From NCBI GenBank assembly GCA_037179515.1, contig JAXCGZ010017015.1, forward strand, positions 1-64,000: a stretch of DNA of 64,000 nucleotides, given 5' to 3'. The notes under the pieces are model-generated. The model was not told the origin of the DNA. It did no database searches and saw nothing but the letters and a program-made list of their open reading frames with translations. The position numbers and the translations under genes are program-made. The DNA comes from Halocaridina rubra (Eukaryota; Arthropoda; Malacostraca; Decapoda; Atyidae). This document shows, in pieces, positions 21,013 to 34,401 of the stretch. Positions within the stretch are counted from its first letter, which is position 1. Every line of letters starts with the position of its first letter.

Positions 21013-23903
21013 AATTACCTAATTGTGTTTACGGGAAAGAGCCCAAAACTCGTATTTCCCCGTCTCCTGATCGGTTCCCTTTTCTACTTAGTGATACTTA
21101 TCATACCTGCCCTTAAAACTATGGATTGAGATAGCATTAACTACCTCCTCGCTTAGCGAATTCCAATTATCAACTACTTTTACACTGAAAAAGTATTTCC
21201 TTACATCCTGCAAAGAAGATTTCTTACGAAGCTTCAAACTATGACCTCTAGTTCTAGAGCCTGCCAAATCAAAATATCGATCCCTATCCACTCTATCATA
21301 ACCATGAAGGAATTTAAAGACTGTCACCATATCCCACCTCAATCTTCTAGCTTTGAGTAATGGTAAGTCTAATTCCCTCAGCCTCTCATCATAACTGAGA
21401 TTACATATTTCTGGCATCAGTTTCGTGGCATGTCTTTGAAATTTTTCAAGCTTAGCTATGTGCTTTTTCAAGCGCGGATTCCAAAAGGGGGCTGCATATT
21501 CGAGTTTTGGCCTCACATACGTTACATAAATATTTCTGAACGTTTCCTTGTCCATGTGCCTGAAGGCTACCCTTACATTTGATAATAATGCATATGCTGC
21601 CCTTACTATGCCATTTATAAGTATTTCTGGAGACAAATCTGCTAGTATGTTTACTCCTAGATCTCTCTCATTTTCTGTATCTTGAAGTTGTACCCCAGCC
21701 ACAGAGTAGTCAAGCTTGGGCCTTCATACACTTGTACCCATTCTCATTACCTTACATTTTGAAGTATTGCATTTCATTAGCCACTTTTCTGACCACTCAT
21801 GCAGACTATTTAGATCTTCATGAAGTTCTCTACCATTGTTCTCATTTCCTACTTTCTTCACAATCTTTGCAGCATCTGCAAACATATTCATGAATGTATT
21901 TACAGACTCTGGTAGGTCATTTACATATACAAGGAACAAAAGTGGCCCTAAAACTGAACACTGTGGAACTCCACTACTAATTCTTCTCCATTCAGACATG
22001 GAGTGGCTTACTCTAACCGTCTGTTCCCTTCCTTCTGAGTAAGTTTTTATCCATTCCAAGACATTTCCACCTATTCTAGCCATTGCTTGCGGCTTCCTAA
22101 TAATTCTCCCATGCAGAACAGTGTCAAATGCTTTCTGGAAGTCTAGGAATATGCAATCTGCCCAGCCCTCTCTTTCCTGCAAGATTCGGCTTACCTCATC
22201 ATAAAATTCTAATAAGTTTGTTACTGTTGATCTACCTTCTCTGAAGCCATGTTGCCTCACTGACAAAAGTTGAAGGATTAAAAGTGAAGAGAGATATGTT
22301 TCCTTAGTAGTTTCTCCATAATTTTGCAAACTCTGCTGGTCAAGGAAGCTGGTCTATAGTTCAGAGCAGTATCTCTCCTTCCCTTTTTGAAGATAGGTAT
22401 CACGTTTGCTTGTTTCCAGCATCTTGGAATCTCCCCTGACTCCAGTGACTTTTTAAATATGATACTTAGTGCCACTGATATTGAGTTTGCGCATTTTTTA
22501 AGTAAATGAGGGGATATATCATCAGGACCTATAGCTTTATGAACATCTAACTCCATCAGCGCTTTACATACCTCTGTGGCTGTAAGGTTGATGTTCTCTA
22601 ATACCAGCCCTTGAGCTTCTATCTCTGCAATCTGAGGGGGTGGGTTATTTTCTACTGTAAATACTGACTGAGACTCCCTGTTCAATTCTTTGCAGATCTC
22701 TTCATCCATCTCAGTGATGCTTCCATCCGCTCTCTTAAGCCTTAAAACCTGTTCTTTTACCTTCAGTTTTCCTCTGATAAAGCTGTGGAAAAGCTTGGAA
22801 TTTTCTTTAGCCTTCCTGGTGATGTCCCTCTCATAGTCTCTCTCTGCCTCTCTTCTTTTACTTAGGTAATCATTTCTTGCTCTTTTGTAGGTTTGCCAGG
22901 CATTTATGTTTTTTTTCCTCCTATGCCTTTTCCAGCATTTGTCTCTCCACTCCTTAGCTCTTTTACACTCATTATCGAACCATTTCTCTCTGGCATGAAT
23001 TACACTTACTTTGGTGACAGGTATGCAGCAATCTACTATCTTCCCATAATTCTCACAAAAGAGGTCATACATTTCTTGTACAGATTTGTTGTAAAATAAC
23101 GTTCTCCAGTCAATAACTGCAAAAAGCTCATTCATTTTGATGTAATCTCCTTTCGGATAGTTCCTCCTCATGTCCTCAGTGCCTCTACTCTCAAGCAGAA
23201 TATCCTCAATGATATACTCCATCAACAACACACAGTGGTCACATTTTCCGATTGGTGGTTCATACTCAATTTTTTTCAATATCAAACACATTATTTGTGA
23301 ATACTAGATCAAGTACTGATGGCTCATCCCCACCCCTGGCCCTCGTTAGTTCCATTACATGTTGGTGTAGGAAATTCCCTTGTATGCAATCTAGGAATCT
23401 TGCCCCGAATGAGTCCTCACCACTGTGTGGGTCAAGATTTACTTAATCTATCTCTTTATGATTAAAATCTCTAATAATCAAAATCCTACATTTTCTCTCC
23501 CGTGCCACGTTAACAACTGAGTTTATGACTTCAATAGTACCTATATGACTATCCTCATAAACTTCTAGCCAATTCTTGTTAATTGGTGGGTTATATACAA
23601 CAGTTATTATAATGCTCTCTGACCCAGTATTTATGCGAGCAACAAGAAATTCCTTGAACTCACTTTCTAAAGCAAAGTTTATTTCTTCAACTTGAATCCT
23701 TTCACTTATGAGCAGTGCCATCCCTCCACCAGTCCTCTCAGATCTTTCAACCCTTAATATTCTGAAGCCCTTTGGAAAAGCTGTAACACTGTTTATGTCC
23801 TCACTAAACTTAGTCTCTGAAATTGCAACTATATCTGCCTTACTGTTGTGAATCCTATCATTTAATTCTAATGCCTTACCAGCTAATCCATCAGCATTTG
23901 TGT
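21013..23903 (-). mobile_element. CR1-2 LINE, first unit of a tandem array, 5' truncated
   Basis: Minus strand. 3' tail CACAATTAGGTAAT at 21013. ORF2 parts: 21088-21702 (C-terminal domain with VRPKLEYAAPFWNPRLKKHI and FKFLHGYDRVDRDRYFD), 21724-22329 (RT: FLDFQKAFDTV, GVPQCSVLGPLLF, and the active site MFADAAKIV, where YADD has decayed), 22278-23291 (thumb/linker, GPDDISPHLLKKC, IPIFKKGRR) and 23443-23721 (endonuclease). It is truncated at 23903 within the endonuclease start (TNADGLAGK), exactly as CR1-3 is. Confidence 0.88.
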
Positions 23904-26778
23904 GATTACCTAATTGTGATTACCTAATTGTGTTTACGGGAAAGAGCCAAAAACTCGTATCTTCCCGTCTCTTGATCCGTTCCATTTTCTACTTAGTGAT
24001 ACTTATCATACCTGTCCTTAAAAAACTATGAATTGAGATAGCATTAACTACCTCCTCGCTTAGCGAATTCCAATTATCAACTACTCTTACACTGAAAAAG
24101 TATTTCCTTACTTCCTGCAAAGGAGTTTTCTTACGAATCTTCAAACTATGACCTCTTGTTCTAGAGCCTGCCATATCAAAATATCGATCCCTATCCACTC
24201 TATCATAACCATGAAGGAATTTAAAGACTGTCACCATATCCCACCTCAATCGTCTAGCTTCGAGTGATGGTAAGTCTAATTCCCTCAGCCTCTCATCATA
24301 AATGAGATTACGTATTTCTGGCACCAGTTTCGTGACATGTATTTGAACTTTTTCAAGCTTAGCTATGTGCTTTCTCAAGCGCGGATTCCAAAAGAGGGCT
24401 GCATATTCGAATTTTGGCCTCAGATAGGCTACATATATATTTCTGAACATTTCCTTGTCCATGTGCCTGAAGGCTACCCTTACATTTGATAAGAATGCAT
24501 ATGCTGTCCTTACTATACCATTTATATGTAGTTCTGGAGACAAATCTGCTAGTATGTTTACTCTTAGATCTCTCTTATTTTCCGTCTCTTGAAGTTGTAC
24601 TGCAGCCACAGAGTAGTCAAGCTTGGGCCTTCTTGCACTTGTACCCATTCTCATTACCTTACATTTTGAAGTATTGAATTTCATTAGCCACTTTTCTGAC
24701 CACTCATGCAGACTACTTAGATCTTCATGAAGTTCTCTACCATTGTTCTCGTTTCCTACTTTCTTCACAATCTTTGCATCATCTGCAAACATATTCATGA
24801 ATGTATTTACAGACTCTAGTAGGTCATCTACATATACAAGAAACAAAAGTTGCCCTAAAACTGAACACTGTGGAACTCCACCACTAATTCTTCTCCATTC
24901 AGACACTGACTGTCTTACTCTAACCCTCTGTTCCCTTCCTTCTAAGTAAGTTTTTATCCAATTCATGACATTTCCATCTATTCTAGCCATTGCTTGCAGC
25001 TTCCTAATAAGTCTCCCATGTGGAACAGTATCAAACGCTTTCTGGAAGTCTAGGAATATGCAATCTGCCCAGCCCTCTCTTTCCTGTAAGATTCGGCTTA
25101 CCTCATCATAAAATTCTAATAAGTTTGTTACTGTTGATCTACCTTCTCTGAAGCCATGTTGCCTCACTGACAAAAAGTTGAAGGATTCCAAGTGAAGAGA
25201 GATATGTTTCCTTAGTAGTTTCTCCATAACTTTGCAAACTATGCTTGTCAAGGAAACTGGTGTATAGTTCAGAGCCATATTTCTCCTTCCCTTTTTGAAG
25301 ATAGGTATCACGTTTGCTTGTTTCCAGCATCTTGGAATTTCCCATGACTTCAGTGACTTTTTAAATATGATACTTAGTGCCACTGATATTGAGTTTGCGC
25401 ATTTTTTAAGCACATGAGGGGATATGTCATCAGGACCTGTAGCTTTATGAACATCTAACTCCATCAGCGCTTTGCATACCTCTGTGGCTGTAAGGTTGAT
25501 GTTCTCTAATACCAGCCCTTGAGCTTCTATCTCTGCAATCTGAGGGGGTGGGGTATTTTCTACTGTAAATTCTGACTGAAACTTCTTGTTCAATTCTTTG
25601 CAGATCTCTTCATCCGTCTCAGTGATGCTTCCATCCGCTAACTTAAGCCTTAAAGCCTGTTCTTTTACCTTCAGTTTTCCTCTGAAAAAGCTGTGGAAAA
25701 GATTGGGATTTTCTTTAGCCTTCCTGGTGATGTCCCTCTCATAGTCTCTCTCTGCCTCTCTTTTTTTACTTAGGTAATCATTTCTTGCTCTTTTGGAGGT
25801 TTGCCAGGCATTTATGTTTTTTCTCCTCCTATGCCTTTTCCAGCATTTGTCTCTCCACTCCTTAGCTCTTTTACACTCATTATCGAACCATTTCTCTCTG
25901 GCATGAATTACACTTACTTTGGTGACAGGTATGCAGCAATCTACTATCTTCCCATAATTCTCACAAAAGAGGTCATACATTTCTTGTAAAGATTTGTTGT
26001 AAAATAACGTTCTCCAGTCAATAACTGCAAAAAGCTCATTCATTTTGATGTAATCTCCTTTCGGATAGTTCCTCCTCATTTCCTCAGTGCCTCTACTCTC
26101 AGGCAGAATATCTTCAATGATATACTCCATCAAAAATACACAGTGGTCACTTTTTCCGATTGGTGGTTCATACTCAATTTTTTCAATATCAAACACATTA
26201 TCTGTGAATACTAGATCAAGTAGTGATCATTACATGTTGGTGTAGGAAATTCCCTTGTATGCAATCTAGGAATCTTGCCCCGAATGAGTCCTCACCACTG
26301 TGTGGGTCAAGATTTACTTAATCTATCTCTTTATGATTAAAATCTCCCATAATCAAAATCCTACATTTTCTCTTCCATGCTACGTTAACTACTGAGTTTA
26401 TGACTTCAATAGTACCTATATGACTATCCTCATAAACTTCTAACCTATTCTGGTTCCTTAGTGGGTTATATACAGCAGTTATTATAATGCTCTCTGACCC
26501 AGTATTTATGCGAGCAACAAGAAATTCCTTGAACTCACTTTCTAAAGCAAAGTTTATTTCTTCAACTTGAATCCTTTCACTTATGAGCAGTGCCATCCCT
26601 CCACCATTCCTCTCAGATCTTTCAACCCATAATATTCTGAAGCCCTTAGGAAAAACTGTAACACTGTTTATGTCCTCACTCAACTTAGTCTCTGTAATTG
26701 CTACTATATCTGCCTTACTGTTGTGAATCCTATCTTTTAATTCTACTGCCTTACCAGCTAATCCATCAGCATTTGTGT
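23904..26778 (-). mobile_element. CR1-3 LINE, second unit of the array, 5' truncated at the same base
   Basis: Its 3' end at 23904 has two copies of the tail unit. It is joined directly to CR1-2. ORF2 is nearly continuous; see 23989-26196. A short deletion at about 26226 and a stop near 26315 separate the endonuclease part (26318-26683). Its 5' end at 26778 is the same base of the element as in CR1-2. Confidence 0.88.
23989..26196 (-). pseudogene. CR1-3 ORF2 C-terminal 735 codons: RT and C-terminal domain
   Basis: The longest open retroelement frame in the window. It starts in the linker after the endonuclease (MFDIEKIEYEPPIGKSDHC), then has a charged region (KRHRRRKNINAWQTSKRARN), then the RT domain with GPDDISPHVLKKC, NVIPIFKKGRRN, FREGRSTVTNLLEF, FLDFQKAFDTVPHGRLI, GGVPQCSVLG and active site MFADDAKIVKKV (intact ADD). 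The C-terminal region has FNTSKCKVMRMG, YLRPKFEYAALFWNPRL and LHGYDRVDRDRYFDMAG. It would carry out target-primed reverse transcription, but the endonuclease is separated from it, so this copy cannot move by itself. Confidence 0.85.
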
Positions 26779-29700
26779 GATTACCTAATTGTGATTACCT
26801 AATTGTGTTTACGAGAAAGAGCCAAAAACTCGTATCTTCCCATCTCCTAATCAGTTCCATTTTCTACTTAGTGATACTTATCATACCTGTCCTTAAAACT
26901 ATTGATTAAGATGGCATTAACTACCACCTCGCTTAGCGAATTCCAATTATCAACTACTCTTATACTGAAAAAGTATTTCCTTACATCCTGCAAAGAAGTT
27001 TTCTTACGAAGCTTCAAACTATGACCTCTTGTTCTAGAGCCTGCCATATCAAAATATCGATCCCTATCCACTCTATCATAACCATGAAGGAATTTAAAGA
27101 CTGTCACCATATCCCACCTCAATCTTCTAGCATCGAGTGATGGTAAGTCTAATTCCCTCAGCCTCTCATCATAACTGAGATTACGTATTTCTGGCACCAG
27201 TTTCGTGACATGTCTTTGAACTTTTTCAAGCTTACCTATGTGCTTTTTCAAGCGCGGATTCCAAAGGGGGGCTGCATATTCGAGTTTTATCCTCATATAC
27301 GTTACATAAATATTTCTGAACATTTCTTTGTCCATGTGCCTGAAGGCTACCCTTACATTTGATAAGAATGCATATGCTGCCCTTACAATGCCATTTATAT
27401 GTAGTTCTGGAGACAAATCTGCTAGTATGTTTACTCCTAGATCTCTCTCATTTTCTGTCTCTTGAAGTTGTACTCCAGCCACCGAGTAGTCAAGCTTGGG
27501 CCTTCTTACACTTGTACCCATTCTCATTACCTTACATTTTGAAGAACTGAAATTCATTAGCCACTTTTCTGACAACTCGTGCAGACTATTTAGATCTTCC
27601 TGAAGTTCTCTACCATTATTCTAGTTTCCTACTTTCTTCACAATCTTTGCATCATCTGCAAACATATTCATGAATGAGTTTACAGACTCTGGTAGGTCAT
27701 CTACATATACAAGGAACAAAAGTGGCCCTAAAACTGAACACTGTGGAACTCCACTACTAATTCTTCTCCATTCAGACACTGACTGTCTTACTCTAACCCT
27801 CTGTTCCCTTCCTTCTAAGTAAGTTTTTATCCATTCCAAGACATTTCCACCTATTCTAGCCATTGCTTGCAGCTTCTTAATAAGTCTCCCATGTGGAACA
27901 GTGTCAAACGTGTTCTGGAAGTCTAGGAATATGCAATCTGCCCAGCCCTCTCTTTCCTGTAAGATTCGGCTTACCTCATCATAAAATTCTAATAAGTTTG
28001 TTACTGTTGATCTACCTTCTCTGAAGCCATGTTGCCTCATTGACAAAAAGTTGAAGGATTCCAAGTGAAGAGAGATATGTTTCCTTAGTAGTTTCTCCAT
28101 AATTTTGCAAACTATGCTTGTCAAGGAAACTGGTCTATAGTTCAGAACCGAATCCCTCCTTCCCTTTTTGAAGATAGGTATCACGTTTGCTTGTTTCCAG
28201 CATCTTGGAATTTCCCCTGTCTCCAGTGACTTTTTAAATATGATACTTAGTGCCACTGATATTGAGTTTGTGCATTTTTTAAGTACATGAGGAGAAATGT
28301 CATTGGGACCTGTAGCTTCATGAACATCTAACTCCATCAGCGCTTTGCATTCCTCTGTGGCTGTAATGTTGATGTTCTCTAATACTGGCCCTTGAGCTTC
28401 TATCTCTATAATCTGAGGGGGTAGGGTATTTCCTACTGTACATACTGACTGAAATTCCTTGTTTAATTCTTTGCAGATCTCTTCATCCGTCTCAGTGATG
28501 CTTCCATCCTCTCTCTTAAGCCTTAAAACCTGTTCTTTTACCTTCAGTTTTCCTCTGTTAAAGCTGTGGAAAAGCTTGGGATTTTTTTTAGCCTTCCTGG
28601 TGATGTCCCTCTCATAGTCTCTTTCTGACTCTTCTTTTACTTAGGTAGTCATAACAATCTTAATAAGGCCCCATCCCCTAATCTTCTGCCATTATCTTCT
28701 TTATCTCCCTTTTGTCTGGAAGAACTCTGAAATGAAACTTTTTTTTTCTCTTCTTCATTTCTTTCCTCATTTAACCTTCTTGCCTCTTGCAACAAGTTTT
28801 TTATCTTTCCCATATCTTCCTGTGTTCTGTATCATCTAATGAACACTTCTTTGAATTCTTGAAGGTCTTTTAGACTTTTTTCTCATCAATATTTCTCTAC
28901 ATGTTTCCCCTCTCCCAAAGGTTACTTTTGTTGGTCTCTGCTTTCCTTCCCTCAAATATTTGTCTAGTTGGTGAATGTTTACAATATCCTCAGGACCACA
29001 AACTACTCCAAGCTTTCTTATGAGGTCTACAACCCAAGTTCTATTTTCTTCAAGTCTCCCCTGCCATGTTGACTCCTGGGATTTGCTTATGCCTGAGATT
29101 ACCATTGTCTTCTCTTTATCAAGTGCCTGTTTAATCAGTGGATTTGCCCTTTCCATCACAACGTCTTTCATTTTTTTGATTACTGTCTTTTTATAGTCAA
29201 CTGTTTGTATGTTTTCCAGTGCCACCACCTTTACAGCCTCTTTTACTGCCACATTCCACTTTAGTGCATCACCAAAGGAAGTTTTCATGGCATCATGTTC
29301 CATATTCAGCTCCTGAAACTTTTCTAAACTGTTCAATGTTTTCCTTAATCTGGACATTCCAAGCTGCAATCTCGTCTCTCTCAGAAGAGAGCAGTGAACT
29401 AACATCTAATTCATTTAGGTTGTCATTCAGCTGTTTGTTTTTATCTTCCGAATTTTATCATCAAGGCTTATAACCATTGCCTCTAAATCTTTGATTTTAT
29501 GTTTTAATCTCCTAATAGCTACCCCTCCTCCCTACCCAGGGTGGGGGAAGTTTGTTACAGAGATGACCTCATTTTTATGTCTTCCCTTTCACAGAATATA
29601 GAAAGAAGAAGAGAAAGAGAAAAAATAGAGAGAAAAACTTTTACTCAAGCTTCACACAGAATTTTTATATCTTCATATAAGTGCTATTTAATGACTCAGT

Positions 29701-30124
29701 TTATCTCTTTTCTGGTAACACAAATCTTAACTTAAAAATGTGAATATGGTAATTTGAGGATAAAAAGAAAAAAATGTAACAAAAACAAAAGTCAAATTGA
29801 AGGAAAATTTGAATTTGTGTCTGAGGAGACACCCACCTGTTTCTGCTATATATTCTTCTTAACTGATAAACTCACTTGCTAACCAAGATATGTTATCACA
29901 GGATCAGACTTTACATTTAACTCAATATATATACAAAATAAAAAATAGTAAAAGATAAAGCTAAAAGAAAAGAAAAAAATTAAGAAAATAAGACAGCTGT
30001 GCTACTTGGCAACTTAACTCAGTACTGTTGACAGGTGTATTTTTGGTATTTATTTAATTATTCAATTATTTTGTGTATCAAACTAACTATCAAGTTAATA
30101 TAAATGGGAAAGATACTGATTTTA
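26779..30124 (-). mobile_element. CR1-4 LINE, third unit of the array, internally deleted, reaching the 5' end
   Basis: Minus strand; 3' end at 26779 with two tail units. ORF2 parts 26868-27575 (C-terminal) and 27621-28337 (RT, GVPQCSVLG, MFADDAKIVKKV). Near 28650 the sequence jumps from the ORF2 linker to the ORF1/ORF2 boundary, deleting the endonuclease. ORF1 follows at 28836-29405, and the 5' UTR ends at 30124, the same element base as in CR1-1. Confidence 0.88.
28836..29405 (-). pseudogene. CR1-4 ORF1 fragment
   Basis: 189 open codons of the coiled-coil ORF1: ELNMEHDAMKT, then AVKEAVKVVALENIQTV, then MVISGISKSQESTWQGRL and LIRKLGVVCGPEDIVNIHQL. It is better preserved than in CR1-1. The N-terminal coiled coil is partly lost and the C-terminal domain is shifted out of frame near 28870. 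Presumed RNA-binding partner of ORF2. Confidence 0.7.
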
Positions 30125-30477
30125 ACAATATATGGAACCACAGGATCAGGTAAACGGCTTAAGAGCTCTCCCCAATTTACACAGAAAATTAAGTAATGTG
30201 ATGTGATGGCTTCACCTCTGGCAACTCTTCTAAACTTCCTTCAAGGCAGAACAGGAAAGCTTCTTCTCTTTCCCCTCACTAAAATGTTCTCAATTTTTTC
30301 CTTTAATATTTTGGACAGTCTCGTCATACAACAAATATATTTTTTTTTACTCACAATACTCTGCAGGATTTCTTATTTAGGGAAATTATGTTTATGTTTT
30401 ACACTTTACTCTTAGTCACTCAAAAACACAAGGAAAAATTTAAGAGATACTGAATGTTTGTGTTCTAATGCCAATAT
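30125..30477 (-). other. Remnant of an LTR-element leader next to LTR-2; no gene
   Basis: About 350 bp between the CR1 array and LTR-2. On the minus strand LTR-2 ends ...CACAACA, followed after ATAT by TGGCATTAGAACA, the same layout as the Gmr primer site but diverged. The rest would be element leader sequence cut by CR1. No open frame is convincing. Confidence 0.45.
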
Positions 30478-31779
30478 TGTTGTGGGAATGGAGAGTTGTT
30501 AAGATCCTGTTTTACTAAGGGGACTCAAAGTACTGGACTCGGTTAAAAGCTCACAAACAGACAGGATAGATATTTGTACTTGAAAACCCCACCCATATAC
30601 CACTACTCGGTTAAATGAAACTAAGAATTCAACTTTCTTTTAATTTTGGAAATGTAATGACATTAAAAGAATTTGATTAATTTTTGTAATAAAATTTTAT
30701 GAAATGCTGCCTTGAATTTCGGAGGTGGTGAGCACGATTTTGTTTCCCGGCACCACAGATGTATGCAAAGACTTTGGCCTCAACTCAATGATTACCTCTG
30801 TCACACAGGCAGAGTAGAATAGAGGACACTGCAATTGCAGAAACAGAAACGTCACACTGTTAATAATGGGAAACTGAAAGCATGAGCACACATATAAGGA
30901 GTTTCCAATATTATTCTACTGGATGAAAATATCTTGGTTAGTCACAGCTAACTAGAAATATTTATGCTACTATAAGAGCATACAAAACCATTAATTCTTT
31001 GCTAGTATTAAAGGAAAACAATTTATTCACAATAAAAGGAATAAGCAAGACAAATACAGTACTGTATGTACAGTATCCATTAAATTGTGGGCAACTACAA
31101 AAGTTGCAATGCTTCTTAATGATTTGCAATCAATATGGTAAAACACTCTATTTACAATAAAGGAAGAATCTACGAGATAAATACAGTATTTATTTAATTT
31201 TGGTTATCAAGAACTGTTTGCAATGAAAAAAAAGGGGGGGCAAAACCACCTTTTCAAGTACACCTAGTTCTCAGAATAACGCCTAGATAGGTTCTCAGAA
31301 GTGTCGGGTAAATGGAAAATCGCGTGAAAAAACGAGTTATTTCCCATAGGAAACAATGATAAAGGGCATGGATATGTTCCAAACCTTACATAGACACACC
31401 ATGCCAAAGATATAAGATAAGTAAAAAACATATTTTATTACTACATAGCAAAGCAGAAAGCCCTGTATCTATTTTTAAGAGTATACAAAATATATTCATA
31501 TTCACTTTACAGCTAGAAATTAACATACATTACTATACTTTACTCTATTATGCAGTGGGCAACAGTTATACAGTACCCTGGGACATGCATGGTGGCAGTG
31601 AGCAAGTAACTTATGTGATAGAAGAGGAGGAGGATGCAGGAGAACGAACCTCTATCTGCAAATATATACAAAGATGAAATATGAATTATAAATAACCAAA
31701 GCAAGACTAAAGAGCGAAAAAAAAATTAATTTTGCAATGCCTAAATCTACCATATGACAGATTAAAAAAACTTAATCTA

Positions 31780-32235
31780 CATTCTCTAGAGAGGCACAGA
31801 GTTAGGGGGATATGATTGAGGTGTATAAATGGATTAAAGGGATTAACAAGGGTGATATTAATAAAGTTTTAAAAATTCATGATCAAGCCAGAACTCGTAA
31901 TGGGTAATGGATTTAATCTTAATAAATTTAGGTTCAGAAGGGAAATTGGTGAAAATTGGCTTGGTAATACCGTAGAGTATTCCTAGTAGGATAATAAATG
32001 CCAATCCTTTTTTTTTTTTTTTTTTTTTAAGGATGGGATAGGATAGGAGTGGAAAAAAGGGAGGGGATTAAGGATATAAGGGAATTGGAGGGAAAAGCAC
32101 GAAAATTAAATAAAGCAAGAGAGAAAAAAGAGAGGGGCAGACCCTCGTGCTAAGTTTTGATCTGGAATTCAGATTCTGAATTGTATTACTTAGACACCTT
32201 CAAATGTAAATTAGATAGACATATGACAGGTAGGG
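31780..32235 (+). pseudogene. Tail of another LINE (RT C-terminal domain), decayed
   Basis: About 31790-31985 reads RRGDMIEVYKWIKGINKGDI and KFRFRREIG, the same C-terminal domain type as the CR1 copies here (RRLRGDMVTVFKFLHGYD...) but a different family. It resumes after an A/G-rich insertion with a T-run (32008-32028) at about 32160-32230. The 3' UTR runs into the palindrome at 32234. Confidence 0.5.
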
Positions 32236-32454
32236 TGGGTGTATATATAATGTATAATGATGATGATGTTTTCTTATCGTAATCCTCTTTGTACTGGTGG
32301 AAGAAGCCTCCGCGGGCACTTATTTACTATATTATTATTATTATTTTGTTTATATATATAGTAAATAAGCACCCGCGGAGGCTTCTTCCACCAGTACAAA
32401 GAGGATTACCATAAGAAAAGATCATCATCATCATACATTATATATACACCCACC
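32234..32454. repeat. Near-perfect inverted repeat, two 98-bp arms around a 25-bp loop
   Basis: Arms at 32234-32331 and 32357-32454. Each includes AATCCTCTTTGTACTGGTGG or its complement, and CCTCCGCGGG. The loop is AT-rich. The left arm continues the LINE 3' UTR, so the right arm is an inverted second copy of the same tail. Confidence 0.9.
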
Positions 32455-32473
32455 ATACTGGGTAGAATAGAAT

Positions 32474-32595
<122 letters not shown>

Positions 32596-32670
32596 CTTTA
32601 ATTAACTCTTGTCCATTCAACCAAAACTACATTATTTCTTGTAAAAATAATGGTTTAATTACAAATTCGT

Positions 32671-32677
32671 AATAATG

Positions 32678-32760
<83 letters not shown>

Positions 32761-32796
32761 CTCCACAATCATCATCAAAGGAAAATTATTTTTAAA

Positions 32797-32885
<89 letters not shown>
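32671..32885. repeat. Two (AAT)n microsatellites
   Basis: Runs at 32671-32760 and about 32797-32885, separated by a short unique stretch (CTCCACAATCATCATC...). Almost pure trinucleotide. Confidence 0.97.
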
Positions 32886-32910
32886 GATCTAAGGAGAATT
32901 TTTGGAATAG

Positions 32911-33850
32911 ACATCATGAGAGTAATGCAGAGGTATATTAAAACACAGCAGAGAGCTGGATATTCATTACACATCTTTTATAATCCCTTCACATCTGATA
33001 GGTCATTACACTCTCCATCTGTTTCTCTTTACAGCCTGATAAAGGTTGTTTTATTTTATCATTTTTTATTCCATCCTGGTGTCAAAATAATCTTTAAAAA
33101 AAATAAAAATGGGGGGGGGGCATTATTCGCGAGTTCCAAGTTTTTTACTATTATTTTGGGGGGGCGTTATTGCAATTTTGCTTATAAAATATATCGCGTA
33201 TAAAAGGAACAAGGTGTATTTGCAACTTATAACTCAAAGCACTTTATCCGCAATATATGAAGAATCAGCATGATATATACAGTATGCTTTCATTAAATTG
33301 TGGTTAACAGGAAAAATTTGCAAAACCAACAGGGTAAAATTACCTTTTACTTATTTGCAGTTTATAGCAGTTTATAGCATAAAACATCATGAGAGTAATG
33401 CAGACGTATATTAAAACCCAGCAGAGAGCTAGATATCCATTACACATCTTTTATAATCCCTTCACATCTGATAGGTCATTACACTCTCCATCTGTTTCTC
33501 TTTACAGCCTGATAAAGGCTGTTTTATTTTATTATTTTTTATTCCATCCTGGTGTCAAAATAATCCTTAAAAAAAAAAAAAAAATTGGGGGGCATTATTC
33601 GCGAATTCCAAGTTTTTTACTATTATTTTTGGGGGGCGTTATCGCAATTTTGCATATAAAAAAAAATCACGTATAAAAGGAACAAGGTGTATTTGCAACT
33701 TATAACTCAAAGCACTTTATCCCCAATATATGAGGAATCAGCATGATAAATACAGTATGCATTCATTAAATTGTGGTTAACAGGAAATATTTGCAAAACC
33801 ATTAGGGTAAAATTACCTTTTACTTATTTGCAGTTTATAGCATAAAACAC
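32911..33850. repeat. 473-bp tandem duplication across the DNA transposon / LTR-2 boundary
   Basis: ACATCATGAGAGTAATGCAG starts units at 32911 and 33384. Each unit holds the right part of the transposon, its end GGAACAAGGTG, and about 170 bp of LTR-2. The second copy of the transposon end is therefore not an independent insertion. Confidence 0.9.
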
Positions 33851-34401
33851 TTTAGTTAAATGACTAATTATTTGCAATTTATATAGCAAATAGCTTTATT
33901 CACGAGTTTTTGACGTAAAACACTTTATTTACGTTGACAGAAAGGGGTGAAATGAAATTAGAATTTGTTAGAAGGGATAGATTTTTACGGGCTCATAACC
34001 AATCTTCAGAGGATGAGATTTTCGTTTATCACATTCAATGCAAGAAACTTCTTAGCAATGTATATCAGCTGTAATTTACAGGTTTAAGGAATTAACTTTG
34101 GCAAGTGAGATTCCAGTTAGGTAATCTACAAAAGTTGGTTTGCATGGGAATGGAATCTGAGAAAAAATTCGTAGGATTTAGCAAGTAACGAATGTAACTA
34201 ATTCTCAAAAAACTAATTTGCTTGACCCACGAGCTTTACCATACACTATCCCTCACCTTGTTTGTGCCAGATGAATTCCTGAGAAGATGACACATAAATA
34301 AAGTTTGAAATATGCTTGACTGCTGAGGCGAAATCTTGCCTCTGGGATGTTTGGCCGCCAAATGAGTGCGCTTCAATGCCCCTCCTGGTGACGTCATCTG
34401 T

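Noticed and set aside
21013..30124. CR1 array as a collapsed or duplicated assembly error
   Set aside because: The units differ by many substitutions and by unit-specific deletions (26226, 28650), so they are distinct sequences, though long-read confirmation would still help.
33384..33676. Second copy of the transposon right end as an independent insertion
   Set aside because: It is part of a 473-bp tandem duplication that includes the flanking LTR sequence.
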